Assembly (NCBI GenBank): GCA_002730525.1
Contig: PCAK01000044.1
Location: forward strand, 1-64,000
Direction: 5' to 3'
Source of the DNA: Acidobacteriota bacterium
Lineage (GTDB): Bacteria > Acidobacteriota > Vicinamibacteria > Vicinamibacterales > UBA823
Length of the DNA stretch: 64,000 nucleotides
Below the pieces are notes generated by a model, which was not told the origin of the DNA, made no database searches, and saw only the letters and a program-made list of their open reading frames with translations. Shown in pieces: positions 1 through 8,521 of the stretch (position 1 is the first letter of the stretch; every line of letters begins with the position of its first letter). The position numbers and the translations under genes are program-made.

Positions 1-1
1 G

Positions 2-550
2 AACCTGACCGGCCCCACCAACTTCATGCGGTTCGGCTTCCGTGAGGACGAGAAGATGCGGCTCCGGTCCAACGGGACGGCGCTGGGCTGGGGCGTCGGC
101 GCCGCCATCGGGGCTCAATTGGCGGATCCGGACCGCCAGGTCGTGTTGAGTATCGGCGACGGGTCCGTCATGTTCAGCGCCTCGGGGTTCTGGACGATGG
201 CGCGCTACGACATCCCGGTGCTCACCGTGGTCTGGAACAATCACAACTACCAGACGGTGCGCCGCGGATTCCACGCCTACGGCGGACGGATGGCCGAGAC
301 GGGGCAGTACCACGGCATGCATCTGGGTGACCCGGACATCGACTTCGTTGGCCTCGCGGCGAGCCAAGGCGTCAAGGGCCAGCGCGTGACGAGCGCGGGC
401 GATCTCGAGGGGGCGATCCGGACGGGTGTCGAAGAGACTCGGGCCGGCCGGCCGTATCTGCTCGAGGTGGTGATCTCGACGAGCGGCGGCGGCGCCGAGT
501 CGACGTGGCATCGGAAGTTCAGCCTCGCTGCACAGCGGAGCACCGCGTAG
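2..550 (+). CDS. Thiamine-pyrophosphate-dependent enzyme, C-terminal part (cut by window edge)
   Basis: This is the C-terminal TPP-binding domain of an acetolactate synthase / benzoylformate decarboxylase-type enzyme. The open frame runs in from the window edge, so the N-terminal PYR and central domains lie outside. The cofactor-binding motif is visible: a GDGS block (in LSIGDGSVMFS) followed about 28 residues on by NNHNYQ, which hold Mg2+ and the diphosphate. The upstream GTALGWGVGAAIGAQLA stretch is also typical of the fold. Near the end, STWHRKFSLA is well conserved among uncharacterised members of the family. The substrate cannot be told from this part; acetolactate synthase, benzoylformate decarboxylase and oxalyl-CoA decarboxylase relatives all remain possible. 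It converges on the serine dehydratase gene. Confidence 0.85.
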   Translation, partial: NLTGPTNFMRFGFREDEKMRLRSNGTALGWGVGAAIGAQLADPDRQVVLSIGDGSVMFSASGFWTMARYDIPVLTVVWNNHNYQTVRRGFHAYGGRMAETGQYHGMHLGDPDIDFVGLAASQGVKGQRVTSAGDLEGAIRTGVEETRAGRPYLLEVVISTSGGGAESTWHRKFSLAAQRSTA

Positions 551-592
551 CGGCACTCGGCGGCTGACACTTCCCCGTCTGGCCACCTCAGC

Positions 593-621
593 GGCGGCGC
601 GGCCCTGGGCGCCGCGCCGCC
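593..621. terminator. GC-rich hairpin between convergent genes
   Basis: A perfect 11-bp inverted repeat, GGCGGCGCGGC at 593-603 and GCCGCGCCGCC at 611-621, encloses a 7-nt loop. It lies between two converging genes and could end transcription from both sides. Neither strand has a clear U-tract, so intrinsic termination is inferred from position and stem strength only. Confidence 0.45.
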
Positions 622-627
622 AACCCG

Positions 628-1860
628 TCAACACTCGACGACGTTGACGGCCAGCCCGCCCCGCGACGTTTCCTTGTACTTCGACTTCATGTCGGAACCG
701 GTCTGACGCATCGTCTCGATCACGGCGTCGAGCGACACGCGATGGGAGCCATCTCCCTGAAGCGCCAACCGGCTCGCGTTGATCGCCTTGGCGGCACCCA
801 TGGCGTTGCGTTCGATGCAAGGAATTTGCACGAGGCCACCGACCGGATCGCACGTCAGCCCCAAGTTGTGCTCCATGCCGATCTCGGCAGCGTTCTCGAC
901 CTGGCCCGCGCTGCCGCCGAGAATCTCGGTCAGGGCGCCCGCGGCCATCGAGCAGGCGACGCCGACCTCGCCCTGGCAGCCGACATCGGCTCCCGAGAGT
1001 GACGCGTTCTTCCGGTAGAGGTTGGCCAGCGCCGCGGCCGTCAGCAGGAACGCCACCACCCCTGCCTCATCGGCGCCCGGACAGAACGTGACGTAGTACT
1101 GCAGGACGGCCGGAACGACTCCGGCCGCGCCGTTGGTCGGGGCGGTGACGACGCGGCCGCCGGCCGCGTTCTCCTCGTTGACCGCCAGGGCGTAGAGATC
1201 GACCCAGTCCATCGCGTCGAGGCCGCTGCCCCGAGCATTCCCCTCGCCGAGCTTCCGATACAGCGCGGGCGCACGGCGCTCGACCTCGAAACCACCGGGC
1301 AGAACCCCCTCGTTCTGAAACCCCCGCGCCATGCACCGCTGCATTGCGTCCCAGACCTCGAGCAGCCGGCGCCGGGTCTCGGCTCGGGGACGCCACGAGT
1401 CCTCGTTGGCGGCCATCACTGCGCTGATCGGCTCGCCGCGTTCGCTGGCCATCCGGAGGAGGTCGTCCGCGGTGGCGAAGTCGAACGGTCGCTGGGGCGC
1501 ATCGGCGCTGGCGGCAATGTCCGGGTCGAACGCCACCCCGTGCCCGCCCGACAGAACCACGGTGCGGCTGGAGCGCACGCGGTCCACAACGCTGGCGCTG
1601 GCGTCGAGATCGACCGATTCGGGCGTGTAGCCCTGGAGGCCGAGGATCACGGCCTTGTCGGATCCGTGGCCCTTGCCGGTCAGGCCGAGCGACCCGTACA
1701 GCTGGACCGATACCGACCGAACCACCTCGATCTGGCCATCGTGCTCGAGCTGCCGCACGAACCGCGCCGCCGCGCGCATCGGACTGACCGTGTGGGAACT
1801 GGACGGGCCGATGCCGATCGTGAAGATGTCCAGCGCGCTGACGATTCCAGACCGGTCCAC
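628..1860 (-). CDS. sdaA: L-serine dehydratase (L-serine ammonia-lyase), single-chain, Fe-S type
   Basis: It converts L-serine to pyruvate and ammonia with a [4Fe-4S] cluster. The 410-residue chain has the N-terminal beta domain with [16 protein letters not shown] (residues 17-32), then the alpha domain. Three cysteines at 295 (GCQGE), 337 (TCDP) and 348 (PCIE) have the 42- and 11-residue spacing of the cluster ligands in the Legionella enzyme. The chain ends in cysteine 410, matching the C-terminal cysteine that loops into the active site in that family. The start is a GTG with AGAGGT about 7 nt upstream. It is transcribed divergently from the nitroreductase across an AT-rich region. Its neighbours do not place it in a pathway beyond serine breakdown. 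Confidence 0.95.
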   Translation of the reverse strand: MDRSGIVSALDIFTIGIGPSSSHTVSPMRAAARFVRQLEHDGQIEVVRSVSVQLYGSLGLTGKGHGSDKAVILGLQGYTPESVDLDASASVVDRVRSSRTVVLSGGHGVAFDPDIAASADAPQRPFDFATADDLLRMASERGEPISAVMAANEDSWRPRAETRRRLLEVWDAMQRCMARGFQNEGVLPGGFEVERRAPALYRKLGEGNARGSGLDAMDWVDLYALAVNEENAAGGRVVTAPTNGAAGVVPAVLQYYVTFCPGADEAGVVAFLLTAAALANLYRKNASLSGADVGCQGEVGVACSMAAGALTEILGGSAGQVENAAEIGMEHNLGLTCDPVGGLVQIPCIERNAMGAAKAINASRLALQGDGSHRVSLDAVIETMRQTGSDMKSKYKETSRGGLAVNVVEC

Positions 1861-1869
1861 GGGTTGACC

Positions 1870-1910
1870 TCTATTTGTTCATACTATAACGTTATGATGT
1901 TAACTACTTT
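1870..1910. promoter_or_regulatory. AT-rich divergent control region with palindrome, possible MarR operator
   Basis: Between divergent sdaA and the nitroreductase gene the base composition drops sharply in GC. It contains the perfect 10-bp palindrome ATAACGTTAT (1886-1895) and then GTTAAC (1899-1904). MarR-family regulators bind short AT-rich palindromes of this sort, and a MarR gene is second in the rightward operon, so autoregulation is plausible. Candidate -10 elements overlap the palindrome on both strands (TATGAT at 1893-1898 on plus), but no well-spaced -35 could be assigned. Confidence 0.4.
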
Positions 1911-1949
1911 ACCACGCGCCGGGCGGACGTCCGGCAGGGAGCGGTCCTC

Positions 1950-2744
1950 ATGTCCGAGACGCCAGGCCTTCGACCCCTCGATCCGACGGATCTCCAGGGT
2001 AACCGAGCACGCTACGACGCCCTGATGGATGTCGCCGTCAATCGGATCACGACGCGCGAGTTCGATTCGAGCTTCGACATTCCACGAGAGCATTTCGAGC
2101 TGATCCTGGAGGCGGCCCGGCAGGCGCCGTCCGGCGCGAATTCCCAGCCGTGGCACTACATCGTCGTGACCGAGCAGCCGGTCAAGGAACAGATCGCCGA
2201 ATACTTCGTCGGCGAGCAGAAGCGCCGGATCGAGCTGAACATGAAGTTTCCCACGCCGAACTACAGCGGGCTCGCAACGGCTCCCGGCTTTATCGTCGTC
2301 GTGACGGACTTCCGATTCGTACGCGCCTTCCCGGTCCTGCGCGACGAGCACTCAGCCCTGATCCGGTCCGAGGTGAACGACATGTACGTTCAGAACGCCG
2401 AACGGATCCTCCTGCAGAGCGTCGCGGCGTCCACGATGTCGGCGCATCTGGCGGCGGCCGCGCTCGGGTACAACGTCTGGTGGGTCACGGCGATCGGGCA
2501 AGAGGGCGCGCAGAAAGCGATGAAGCCGCTGCTGGGGATCCCCGACGACCTCTCGGTGCTGGACATCATGTGCTTCGGCCCGCCCAAGACGAAGACCTAC
2601 AAGCGCTGGAAGAAGTCGCTGGGCGAGATCATCAACTGGGACCAATTCCAGCCCAAACATCATCTCTCCCTGGAGCAGGTCGAGGAGTGGATCCAGACCC
2701 AGCGGCACAAGGTGATGTACCGCGATGCCCAGAACGTCGACTAG
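1950..2744 (+). CDS. Nitroreductase-family FMN oxidoreductase
   Basis: This is a 264-residue nitroreductase-fold flavoenzyme, expected to reduce nitro, quinone or enone groups with NAD(P)H in the cytosol. The FMN-binding signature near the N-terminus is clear: RITTREFDSSFDIP followed by AARQAPSGANSQPWHYIVV (about residues 30-75), with the Arg and the SGANSQPW segment that contact FMN. Later, an Ala-rich helix (SAHLAAAALGY) and GIPDDLSVLDIMCFGPP match the end of the fold. The length is somewhat above the usual 180-220. The 3' end overlaps the following MarR gene by 20 bp, so the two are probably one operon and the regulator may respond to this enzyme's substrate. The substrate is unknown. Confidence 0.88.
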   Translation: MSETPGLRPLDPTDLQGNRARYDALMDVAVNRITTREFDSSFDIPREHFELILEAARQAPSGANSQPWHYIVVTEQPVKEQIAEYFVGEQKRRIELNMKFPTPNYSGLATAPGFIVVVTDFRFVRAFPVLRDEHSALIRSEVNDMYVQNAERILLQSVAASTMSAHLAAAALGYNVWWVTAIGQEGAQKAMKPLLGIPDDLSVLDIMCFGPPKTKTYKRWKKSLGEIINWDQFQPKHHLSLEQVEEWIQTQRHKVMYRDAQNVD

Positions 2745-3195
2745 CCCAAAGGCCGAGCATTGGACTGATCATCGGCTCGACGACTATGTCGGGCACCTGC
2801 TCCGGCGGGCGCACCTCATCAGCAGCGGCGTAACCGCGAAGTACATCCGCGACGTGGGCCTGACGCCGCCACAGATGGCCACCCTGCTCAAGCTCCGGGA
2901 GGTCGAGCGGGCGTCGCAGAACGAACTGGGACGCCTGGTGGCCATGGAACGCGCGAACATCCATGGCATCGTCTCCCGACTGCTGACCCGTGGGCTCATC
3001 GAAGCCACGACCGATGCCACCGACGCCAGGAAGACCGTCCTGCGACTGTCGGGCAAGGGGCGCAAGCTGGTGGAAACTGTCGAACCGCTGCACTGGCAGG
3101 CGATGGTCGAGACGATGAGCGTGCTGAGCGGTAGCGAACGCGGCCAGTTTCTGCGGCTCCTGAAGAAATTCTGCGGCATCACGCCGTCGGGCTGA
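2725..3195 (+). CDS. MarR-family transcriptional regulator
   Basis: A 156-residue winged-helix regulator. The HTH spans about residues 50-90 (LTPPQMATLLKL, then ASQNELGRLV and NIHGIVSRLLTRGLIE). It is followed by the wing, with TDARKTVLRLSGKGRKL, the DxR beta-hairpin signature of MarR proteins. Such dimers usually repress and are released by small aromatic or phenolic ligands or by oxidation. It overlaps the nitroreductase by 20 bp, and the likely operator is the palindrome upstream of that gene. An aromatic ligand would fit the Oah-like module 4 kb away, but a link to that module is only conjecture. Confidence 0.9.
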   Translation: MPRTSTSPKAEHWTDHRLDDYVGHLLRRAHLISSGVTAKYIRDVGLTPPQMATLLKLREVERASQNELGRLVAMERANIHGIVSRLLTRGLIEATTDATDARKTVLRLSGKGRKLVETVEPLHWQAMVETMSVLSGSERGQFLRLLKKFCGITPSG

Positions 3196-3238
3196 GCCTG
3201 GCGGCGATGCTGGCCGCGGCGTGCGGCGCCGGGATCGT

Positions 3239-3487
3239 CTACCTCACGTCCGGCGCCGCGGCACAGACAAAGCTCTCGGCCGAACCTTCTGGTCCGCTGC
3301 CGTCGTAGACAGCCATCTCGGGATAGGCGCAGACCCGTCGGGTCCGCACGACCTCGCCGTCCTCGACGCGCTCGCCGATCAGTTCGCCTGGCGCTTCACC
3401 CCGCTCCACCCAGGCCACGAGCGTCTCGAACCACGGAATGATCGTGGCGCCAACGATCACCAGAACCAGAACGCTAGTGCTACGCAT
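3239..3487 (-). CDS. Short exported protein resembling the C-terminal end of tannase/feruloyl esterase
   Basis: The ATG chosen has GGAGGAGG 5 nt upstream. The 82-residue product begins with a hydrophobic signal-like stretch (MRSTSVLVLVIVGATII). It continues straight into residues that look like the last part of tannase-family esterases: WFETLVAWVERGEAP, ELIGERV, then RTRRVCAYPEMAVYDGSG and a final FVC. In full-length tannases this segment closes the alpha/beta-hydrolase domain; the catalytic Ser, Asp and His regions are absent. The gene therefore looks like a remnant in which a signal sequence has been joined to the tail of an esterase. A small free-standing secreted protein is the alternative, supported by the good ribosome binding site. 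Confidence 0.55.
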   Translation of the reverse strand: MRSTSVLVLVIVGATIIPWFETLVAWVERGEAPGELIGERVEDGEVVRTRRVCAYPEMAVYDGSGPEGSAESFVCAAAPDVR

Positions 3488-3523
3488 CACGCCTCCTCCC
3501 GCGTCACCAACTAACAACTAACC

Positions 3524-4789
3524 CTATCGAACCAACGCCGTGGCCAGCCACGGCTGCCAAGACACCAACCCAAGCACGACCGCCGTGGTGGCCAGAAACG
3601 GAAGCACCGCCACGAACACCCGCCCGGGCGAAACGCCCGCCGCGGCCGACGCGACGTAGAGGCCGGTGCCCACGGGCGGCGTCAGCAGGCCGAGTACGAG
3701 GTTGATGCAGATGATAACGCCGAAGTGGAACGGGTCGATACCGTAGACCCCGATCGCGATCGGCAGCAGGATGGGCGCCACCATGATCATCGCCGGGATG
3801 CCGTCGATGACCATGCCGATGAGCAGCAGCGCGGCGTTGACCAGCAGCATGAAGACGAACGGATCCGCGGCCAGCGCCACCAGGGCGGCCGCTAGTTGCT
3901 GCGGGAGCTGCTCGAAGATCAGCACCCAGCCGAACAGCCCGGCGGTCGCGATGATGAACAGAATGACCGACGCGCTCATCCCGGCCTGCACGACCGCGCG
4001 CCACGCCTGGGCCCAGCCCAGTTCGCGGTAGTACCACCGGCCGAGCACGACCGCGACCAACGCCGCCAGTGCGGCCGCCTCGGTCGGCGTGGCGATCCCG
4101 AACAACACGCTGCCGAGAATCACGCCGGGGATTGCCGCCGCCGGTAGGCCTTCCACGAGGTAGCGGCGGCGCTGCGCCTGGCTCAGCGCCTCGGCCCGAG
4201 GGTAGTCGTGGGTCCGCCCGAGCCATCGGACCGCGAGCACGAAGCCGCCGAGCATGAGGACGCCGGGCAAGATGCCGGCGAGGAACATGTCGCCGATCGA
4301 CACCTGGGCGATCACGCCGAAGATGATGAACAGCATCGACGGCGGGATGACCGGCGACAGCAACCCGCCGGCCGCCGTCGTCGCCGCGGCGAAGTCCCTG
4401 GAATATCCCTGCTTCGCCATCTCGGGCACCATGACCCGCGACATCACGGCGATCTGCGCCACGGCCGAGCCCAGGATGGAGGCGACCATCGTGTTGGCCA
4501 GCAGGTTGACGTAGACCAATCCGCCGCGCGTCGCTCCCGCGGCCACCGACGCCGCGCGGACGAGGCGCGCCGTGATGCCGCCGGCGCTCATCAGCTCGCC
4601 GACCAGCATGAAGAGCGGAATGGCCAGTAGGCCGTAGTTCTCGGTCGCGCCGAACAGCTGCAGCATGTACGACTGGAAGAGCACGGTGTTGTCGGTGATG
4701 ACGATGTAGACGCTGGCCGATACGCCGAGCACGACGGCCACGGGCAAGCCGAACAGCAGCAGGCCGAGGAAGACGGCGGCCAGCGTCAT
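3524..4789 (-). CDS. dctM: TRAP transporter large permease (DctM subunit)
   Basis: This is the 421-residue large membrane subunit of a tripartite ATP-independent periplasmic transporter, driving uptake of an organic acid with a sodium gradient. Many hydrophobic helices run from MTLAAVFLGLLLFGLPVAVVLG to the C-terminus. The family blocks are present: AIPLFMLVGELMSAGGI, the AAGGLLSPVIPPS loop, and LGLLTPPVGTGLYV in the second repeat. The start at 4789 is chosen because its ATG overlaps the dctQ stop (ATGA), showing translational coupling. It is the last gene of dctP-dctQ-dctM. Confidence 0.93.
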   Translation of the reverse strand: MTLAAVFLGLLLFGLPVAVVLGVSASVYIVITDNTVLFQSYMLQLFGATENYGLLAIPLFMLVGELMSAGGITARLVRAASVAAGATRGGLVYVNLLANTMVASILGSAVAQIAVMSRVMVPEMAKQGYSRDFAAATTAAGGLLSPVIPPSMLFIIFGVIAQVSIGDMFLAGILPGVLMLGGFVLAVRWLGRTHDYPRAEALSQAQRRRYLVEGLPAAAIPGVILGSVLFGIATPTEAAALAALVAVVLGRWYYRELGWAQAWRAVVQAGMSASVILFIIATAGLFGWVLIFEQLPQQLAAALVALAADPFVFMLLVNAALLLIGMVIDGIPAMIMVAPILLPIAIGVYGIDPFHFGVIICINLVLGLLTPPVGTGLYVASAAAGVSPGRVFVAVLPFLATTAVVLGLVSWQPWLATALVR

Positions 4790-5403
4790 GGCGTCTCGGA
4801 CTCGCGCGGCGTGACGATCGCCGCGAGCGAATCGAGCCAGTTGGCGCCGGCGTGCAGGCACGTCAGCACGGCCATCACCGGCATGATCAGCCAGACCCAC
4901 CACTTCGCGACGCCCAGCGTCGACGTCTGCTCCCGGTAGACGAAGTTGAAGCTGGCTTGAATGAATGTGGCGACGTCGAAATCGCTGGCCCACAGCAGGC
5001 GCGGATCGAACCAGAGCCAGCTAAAAACAACCAGCGACACTCCGAACGCAACGGTCAACGAGTCGCGAATCAGCGTGAGCCACGCGCGCGCGCGCGGCGA
5101 TGCAGAGTCGTGCACGAGCGTGATCGCCGTCGCCTGGCGGCCACGCACGCTGGCGGCGGCACCGAGCATGAACGCCCAGACGGCGCTGTAGATGGCGAGT
5201 TCGTCGACCCAGAAGAGGGCGACGTTGAACGCGCGCGTGACGACATTCAGCAGGATCAGGAGCAGCGTCGCCAGCACCAGCGCGCCGATCGCCTGCTGTT
5301 GCCACCACGCCACCGTATCGGCCGCGCGGCCCAGCGCGCGCCGACAGTTCGCGAGGATCGAACTGTCGGTGGGCACGGCCAGCGGAACCTGACGCCCGGT
5401 CAC
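4786..5403 (-). CDS. dctQ: TRAP transporter small permease (DctQ subunit)
   Basis: The small membrane subunit of the TRAP transporter, about 205 residues with four hydrophobic segments (around ALVLATLLLILLNVVTRAF, AIYSAVWAFMLGAAASV, LTVAFGVSLVVFSWLWF and WWVWLIMPVMAVLTCL). The VTRAFN...VDELAIY region matches the DctQ signature in which the first helix is followed by an acidic residue pair. The start chosen is a GTG at 5403 that overlaps the dctP stop (GTGA), just as dctM overlaps dctQ. Starts further upstream would run into dctP coding sequence. Confidence 0.87.
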   Translation of the reverse strand: MTGRQVPLAVPTDSSILANCRRALGRAADTVAWWQQQAIGALVLATLLLILLNVVTRAFNVALFWVDELAIYSAVWAFMLGAAASVRGRQATAITLVHDSASPRARAWLTLIRDSLTVAFGVSLVVFSWLWFDPRLLWASDFDVATFIQASFNFVYREQTSTLGVAKWWVWLIMPVMAVLTCLHAGANWLDSLAAIVTPRESETP

Positions 5404-6395
5404 CGCGGTCGGGAGCGGTCGGCGTTCGCCGCCGCTTCCGCCTTCAAGGTCGCAAGGACCGGCGCCTGTGGCAGCCAGAGCGCCTCCCACTCCGCGATCG
5501 CCGAGCCGAACGAGGCTGCACCCACGTCAACGACGTCGACACCTGCCCCGCGAAGGTCGACCTCCCACTGCCGTTCCTGCTCGACGTACTCGTCCATTAC
5601 CCGGTCGAGATGCGTCCGCATCAGCCGCCCAACCAGCTCTCGATCCGCCTCGCTCAGCCGGAGCCAAGTCCGGCCGGAGATGACGCCCACGGACGGGAAC
5701 ATCATGTGGTTCGACAGCATGAGCGTGTCGGCCGACTCGTAGTACCGCACCTTCCAGATCGCCTCGAGGTCCATGTCGATGGCGTCGATCTGCCCGTTGG
5801 TGAGCGCGTCGTAGACCGAGGCAAGCGGCATCGGCGTCGGCGCCGCGCCAAGCAGTTGGTAGAAGTCTCGTAGCGGCACGAACGGCGTGATGCGGATCTT
5901 CTGCCCGCCGAGATCGGTCGGGGCGGCGAGGGCATCGCGGGACAGAATCTGGCGCATGCCCGCCAGGCAGTACCCCAGCCCGAAGACGCCGAGCTCCTGG
6001 GGCAGCGCGTCGAGCATCCGCTGCGCCGTCGAACCGCGCAGGAGCGCCGCGGCCTCACCGACGTCCGCGACGAGATACGGCGCGTAGAAGGCGCCGAATT
6101 GCGGTAAGCGGTTGCTGACCTCCGAGATCGTCAGGATGGCGAAGTCCAATGCGCCCGTCTGCAGCAGCTGCAGCAGCTGCGCTTCGGTGCCCAGCTGGCG
6201 GGCGGGAAAGACGGCGAGCGTATGCTCACCTTCGGTCGCGGCCTCGAGGGCTTCGCCGAATCGGATCGCCGCCTCGGTCCAGAGGTGCGTCGGCGGCGTG
6301 ATCAACCCGAGACGGAACTCGCGCGCGGTCGCCGGGCTCGCGTCCGTCAGCGTGCCGATCAGCACCATCGCCAGAATCATCACGCGCATGGTCAT
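5400..6395 (-). CDS. dctP: TRAP transporter substrate-binding protein (DctP subunit)
   Basis: The periplasmic solute-binding protein of the TRAP system, about 331 residues, with a signal peptide (MTMRVMILAMVLIGTLTDASPATA). Features of the DctP fold follow: a first strand LGLITPPTHLWTEAAIRFGEALE, then the Q-loop (LLQLLQTGALDFAI), the central FGLGYCLAGMRQILSRD, and the GGQKIRI...PLRDFYQLLGAAPTPM block that carries the carboxylate-binding Arg. Near the end, a helix with DEYVEQERQWEVDLRGAGVDVV is typical. The ligand is likely a carboxylate but cannot be named. The neighbouring CoA ligase and Oah-like hydrolase, divergently transcribed from here, would fit import of an aromatic or alicyclic acid; that is inference from position. 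The ATG at 6389 is an alternative start. Confidence 0.9.
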   Translation of the reverse strand: MTMRVMILAMVLIGTLTDASPATAREFRLGLITPPTHLWTEAAIRFGEALEAATEGEHTLAVFPARQLGTEAQLLQLLQTGALDFAILTISEVSNRLPQFGAFYAPYLVADVGEAAALLRGSTAQRMLDALPQELGVFGLGYCLAGMRQILSRDALAAPTDLGGQKIRITPFVPLRDFYQLLGAAPTPMPLASVYDALTNGQIDAIDMDLEAIWKVRYYESADTLMLSNHMMFPSVGVISGRTWLRLSEADRELVGRLMRTHLDRVMDEYVEQERQWEVDLRGAGVDVVDVGAASFGSAIAEWEALWLPQAPVLATLKAEAAANADRSRPR

Positions 6396-6629
6396 TTCGC
6401 CTGTGACGAGAGAGTAACCCCTCCGCTCCTTAATCGGATCACCGATTCCGTTGAGTTGCCAGACTGCCCGGGTGAGCCGTCGCTGGCGGACGGTGAACGG
6501 CGTCCCATCCGGCACTGTGCCCTGGGGCGGTCCACGTCCGCTTGTTCTCGGGTGCTCTAGTTGAGACAATCGTCGAGGCGAACTCTGCGGCGCTGACGAG
6601 CGGCCCACACAAGCCTGAGGTGTCCATCG

Positions 6630-8033
6630 ATGCAGAGGACTGCGATCCCGCAGGCGAACAGATACTTCTTGAAGAGGCTGGAGACGCTGTCGCTCGACGA
6701 GCTGAGACAGTTGCAGTTCAGCAAGACCAAGGAGACCCTGGAGCGCGTATACGCCAGGAGCGGTTTCTATCGCGATCTGCTTGACAAGGCAGGCGTCAGC
6801 CCCGAGGACTTCAAGGTTCTGTCGGACATCGCCAGATTCCCATTCATCGCCAAGAGCGATCTCTTGCAGGACCAGCGAGTGCATCCGCCGTTTGGGCGAA
6901 CGCTGTGCGTCCTCCCTGGCCAGACCCGCCGCATCAACCTGACCAGCGGCACTTCCGGACTCGGCCAGGAAGTGCACTGTCACGACGAAACGTCGATCCG
7001 TGCGGCCAACGCCTCCACCGCCTCGCACTTTGCAGCGATCGGCTTGCGCAAGGGCGACGTGTCGGCCGTGCTGCATCCCCTGGGTACAATGACGGGCGGC
7101 ATGCTGTCCTACGAAGGCCTACGCCACTTCGGTGCCGTGCCCCTGCCTCTTGCGGTGTTCGACACGAGCCAAAAGGTCGACATGATGAGGCGATTCCCGC
7201 TCCGTCACATGCTGACAACCCCTGCCTACCTGACGCGGGTCACGGCCGTCTGCATGGAACACGGTCTGGAGCCGAAGACGGCGTTCCCGCACCTGAAGGG
7301 CATCACGCTGTCGACCGAGCCCTTCACGATTGCCTGGGCGGAGCGGATGGAAGAGATCTGGGGCACCGTGGTCCACGACATCTACGGGTCGAGCCAGCTG
7401 AATCTGAACTTTGCCATCACCTGCAAGTATGGTGCTGTGCCGGATGGTGAATTCGGGTGCTATCACCTGGCCGAGCACTTCGCGCTGGTCGAGGTCCTGA
7501 ACAGAGAGACTGACCGACCCGCCGCCGTCGGGGAATGGGGGGAGCCGGTGGTCACGACCTTTTCACGGAACGCGATGCCGCTCGTTCGGTTCAGGTCGAA
7601 CGACCGGGTGAGGTTGCTGCCGCCAGGATCTTGCGACTGCGGGCGTACGTCCGGCGCACTCTGGGAAGTAGGAACGATCTCGCGCTTTGACGACATGCTG
7701 AAGATCAAGGCCAACAATGTCTGGCCGCAGACGATTGATGAGGCGGTCTTCTCGTTTGACGAGATCGAGGAGTACAACGGCCGCGTGTACATCAAGGGCG
7801 ACGGCCATGAATGCGCCGCGATCAGCGCCGAGTTCAAGCCGCACACGGTCGATGAGGAGGCCAGAACGGCGATCCTTCGAAGACTGAGTAAGAAGATCAA
7901 GACGATGACGCAGGTCACGATGGACGTCGAGGAGGTTCCACACGGCACGCTGCCACGATTCGAATACAAGGCGAGGCGCTGGAGCGACGAACGCACCAAA
8001 GGAATGGAACAGGTCAAGTTCTTGGAGAAATAG
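6630..8033 (+). CDS. Phenylacetate-CoA ligase (PaaK)-like acyl-CoA synthetase
   Basis: A 467-residue AMP-forming ligase expected to activate a carboxylic acid to its CoA thioester using ATP. The phosphate-binding loop is NLTSGTSGLGQE (about residues 105-116). The later adenylate motif is YGSSQLN (near 250), and a hinge aspartate lies in SNDRVRLLPPG. PaaK-type traits are the C-terminal SRFDDMLKIKANNVWPQ stretch and the CDCGRTSG cysteine motif just before it. GAGGTG sits upstream of the ATG. It is the first gene of a plus-strand set with a thioesterase (36 bp on) and an Oah-like hydrolase, and it is divergent from a TRAP transporter across 234 bp holding no other gene. An aromatic or cyclic acid substrate is suggested by this context, not shown by the sequence. 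Confidence 0.9.
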   Translation: MQRTAIPQANRYFLKRLETLSLDELRQLQFSKTKETLERVYARSGFYRDLLDKAGVSPEDFKVLSDIARFPFIAKSDLLQDQRVHPPFGRTLCVLPGQTRRINLTSGTSGLGQEVHCHDETSIRAANASTASHFAAIGLRKGDVSAVLHPLGTMTGGMLSYEGLRHFGAVPLPLAVFDTSQKVDMMRRFPLRHMLTTPAYLTRVTAVCMEHGLEPKTAFPHLKGITLSTEPFTIAWAERMEEIWGTVVHDIYGSSQLNLNFAITCKYGAVPDGEFGCYHLAEHFALVEVLNRETDRPAAVGEWGEPVVTTFSRNAMPLVRFRSNDRVRLLPPGSCDCGRTSGALWEVGTISRFDDMLKIKANNVWPQTIDEAVFSFDEIEEYNGRVYIKGDGHECAAISAEFKPHTVDEEARTAILRRLSKKIKTMTQVTMDVEEVPHGTLPRFEYKARRWSDERTKGMEQVKFLEK

Positions 8034-8069
8034 AATGCGCTCGCAGCTCTCACCCGCAGGACCAGTATC

Positions 8070-8516
8070 GTGGAAGACCTCCTGAAGGAATTTCCTATCG
8101 TCGTCGAACAACCCCTGAACTGGGGCGATATGGACATGCACGGCCATATCAACAACGTCTGGTTCTTCCGGTACATCGAGAATGCGCGGATCGCGTACTA
8201 CGAGGCGATCGGGAAGTACGAGCATGAGCAGGCCAGCGGTACCAGCTTCGTGCTTGCGTCGACCTCGTGCACGTTCAAGTCAGCCTTGGTGTACCCCGAC
8301 GTCGCGGTCGTCGGAGCGAGGATCGACGAGATCCTGACGGACCGAGCGGTCATGGGCTATCGGGTGGTCAGCCGGGAACACAATCGAATTGCCGCCGAGG
8401 CCCAGGCGACCCTTGTATCGTTCGACTATGCCAAGGGTGAGAAGGTCATATTCCCGGAGATCTTAACGCAGCGGATTCATGCACTGGAAGGCAAATCATA
8501 CCGAAGCAAGGAGTAG
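8070..8516 (+). CDS. 4-Hydroxybenzoyl-CoA-type hot-dog thioesterase
   Basis: A 148-residue single hot-dog domain. The N-terminal NWGDMDMHGHINNVWFFRY motif carries the catalytic aspartate (Asp22) and the HxNN of the 4-hydroxybenzoyl-CoA thioesterase/YbgC family, which hydrolyses aryl- or acyl-CoA esters in the cytosol. The central helix (YIENARIAYYEAIG) and the strand TSFVLASTSCTFKSALVYPD follow as in the family. The start is a GTG. Between a CoA ligase and an Oah-like hydrolase it could release a dead-end CoA ester or the final acid; which ester is unknown. Confidence 0.9.
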   Translation: MEDLLKEFPIVVEQPLNWGDMDMHGHINNVWFFRYIENARIAYYEAIGKYEHEQASGTSFVLASTSCTFKSALVYPDVAVVGARIDEILTDRAVMGYRVVSREHNRIAAEAQATLVSFDYAKGEKVIFPEILTQRIHALEGKSYRSKE

Positions 8517-8521
8517 CAACG

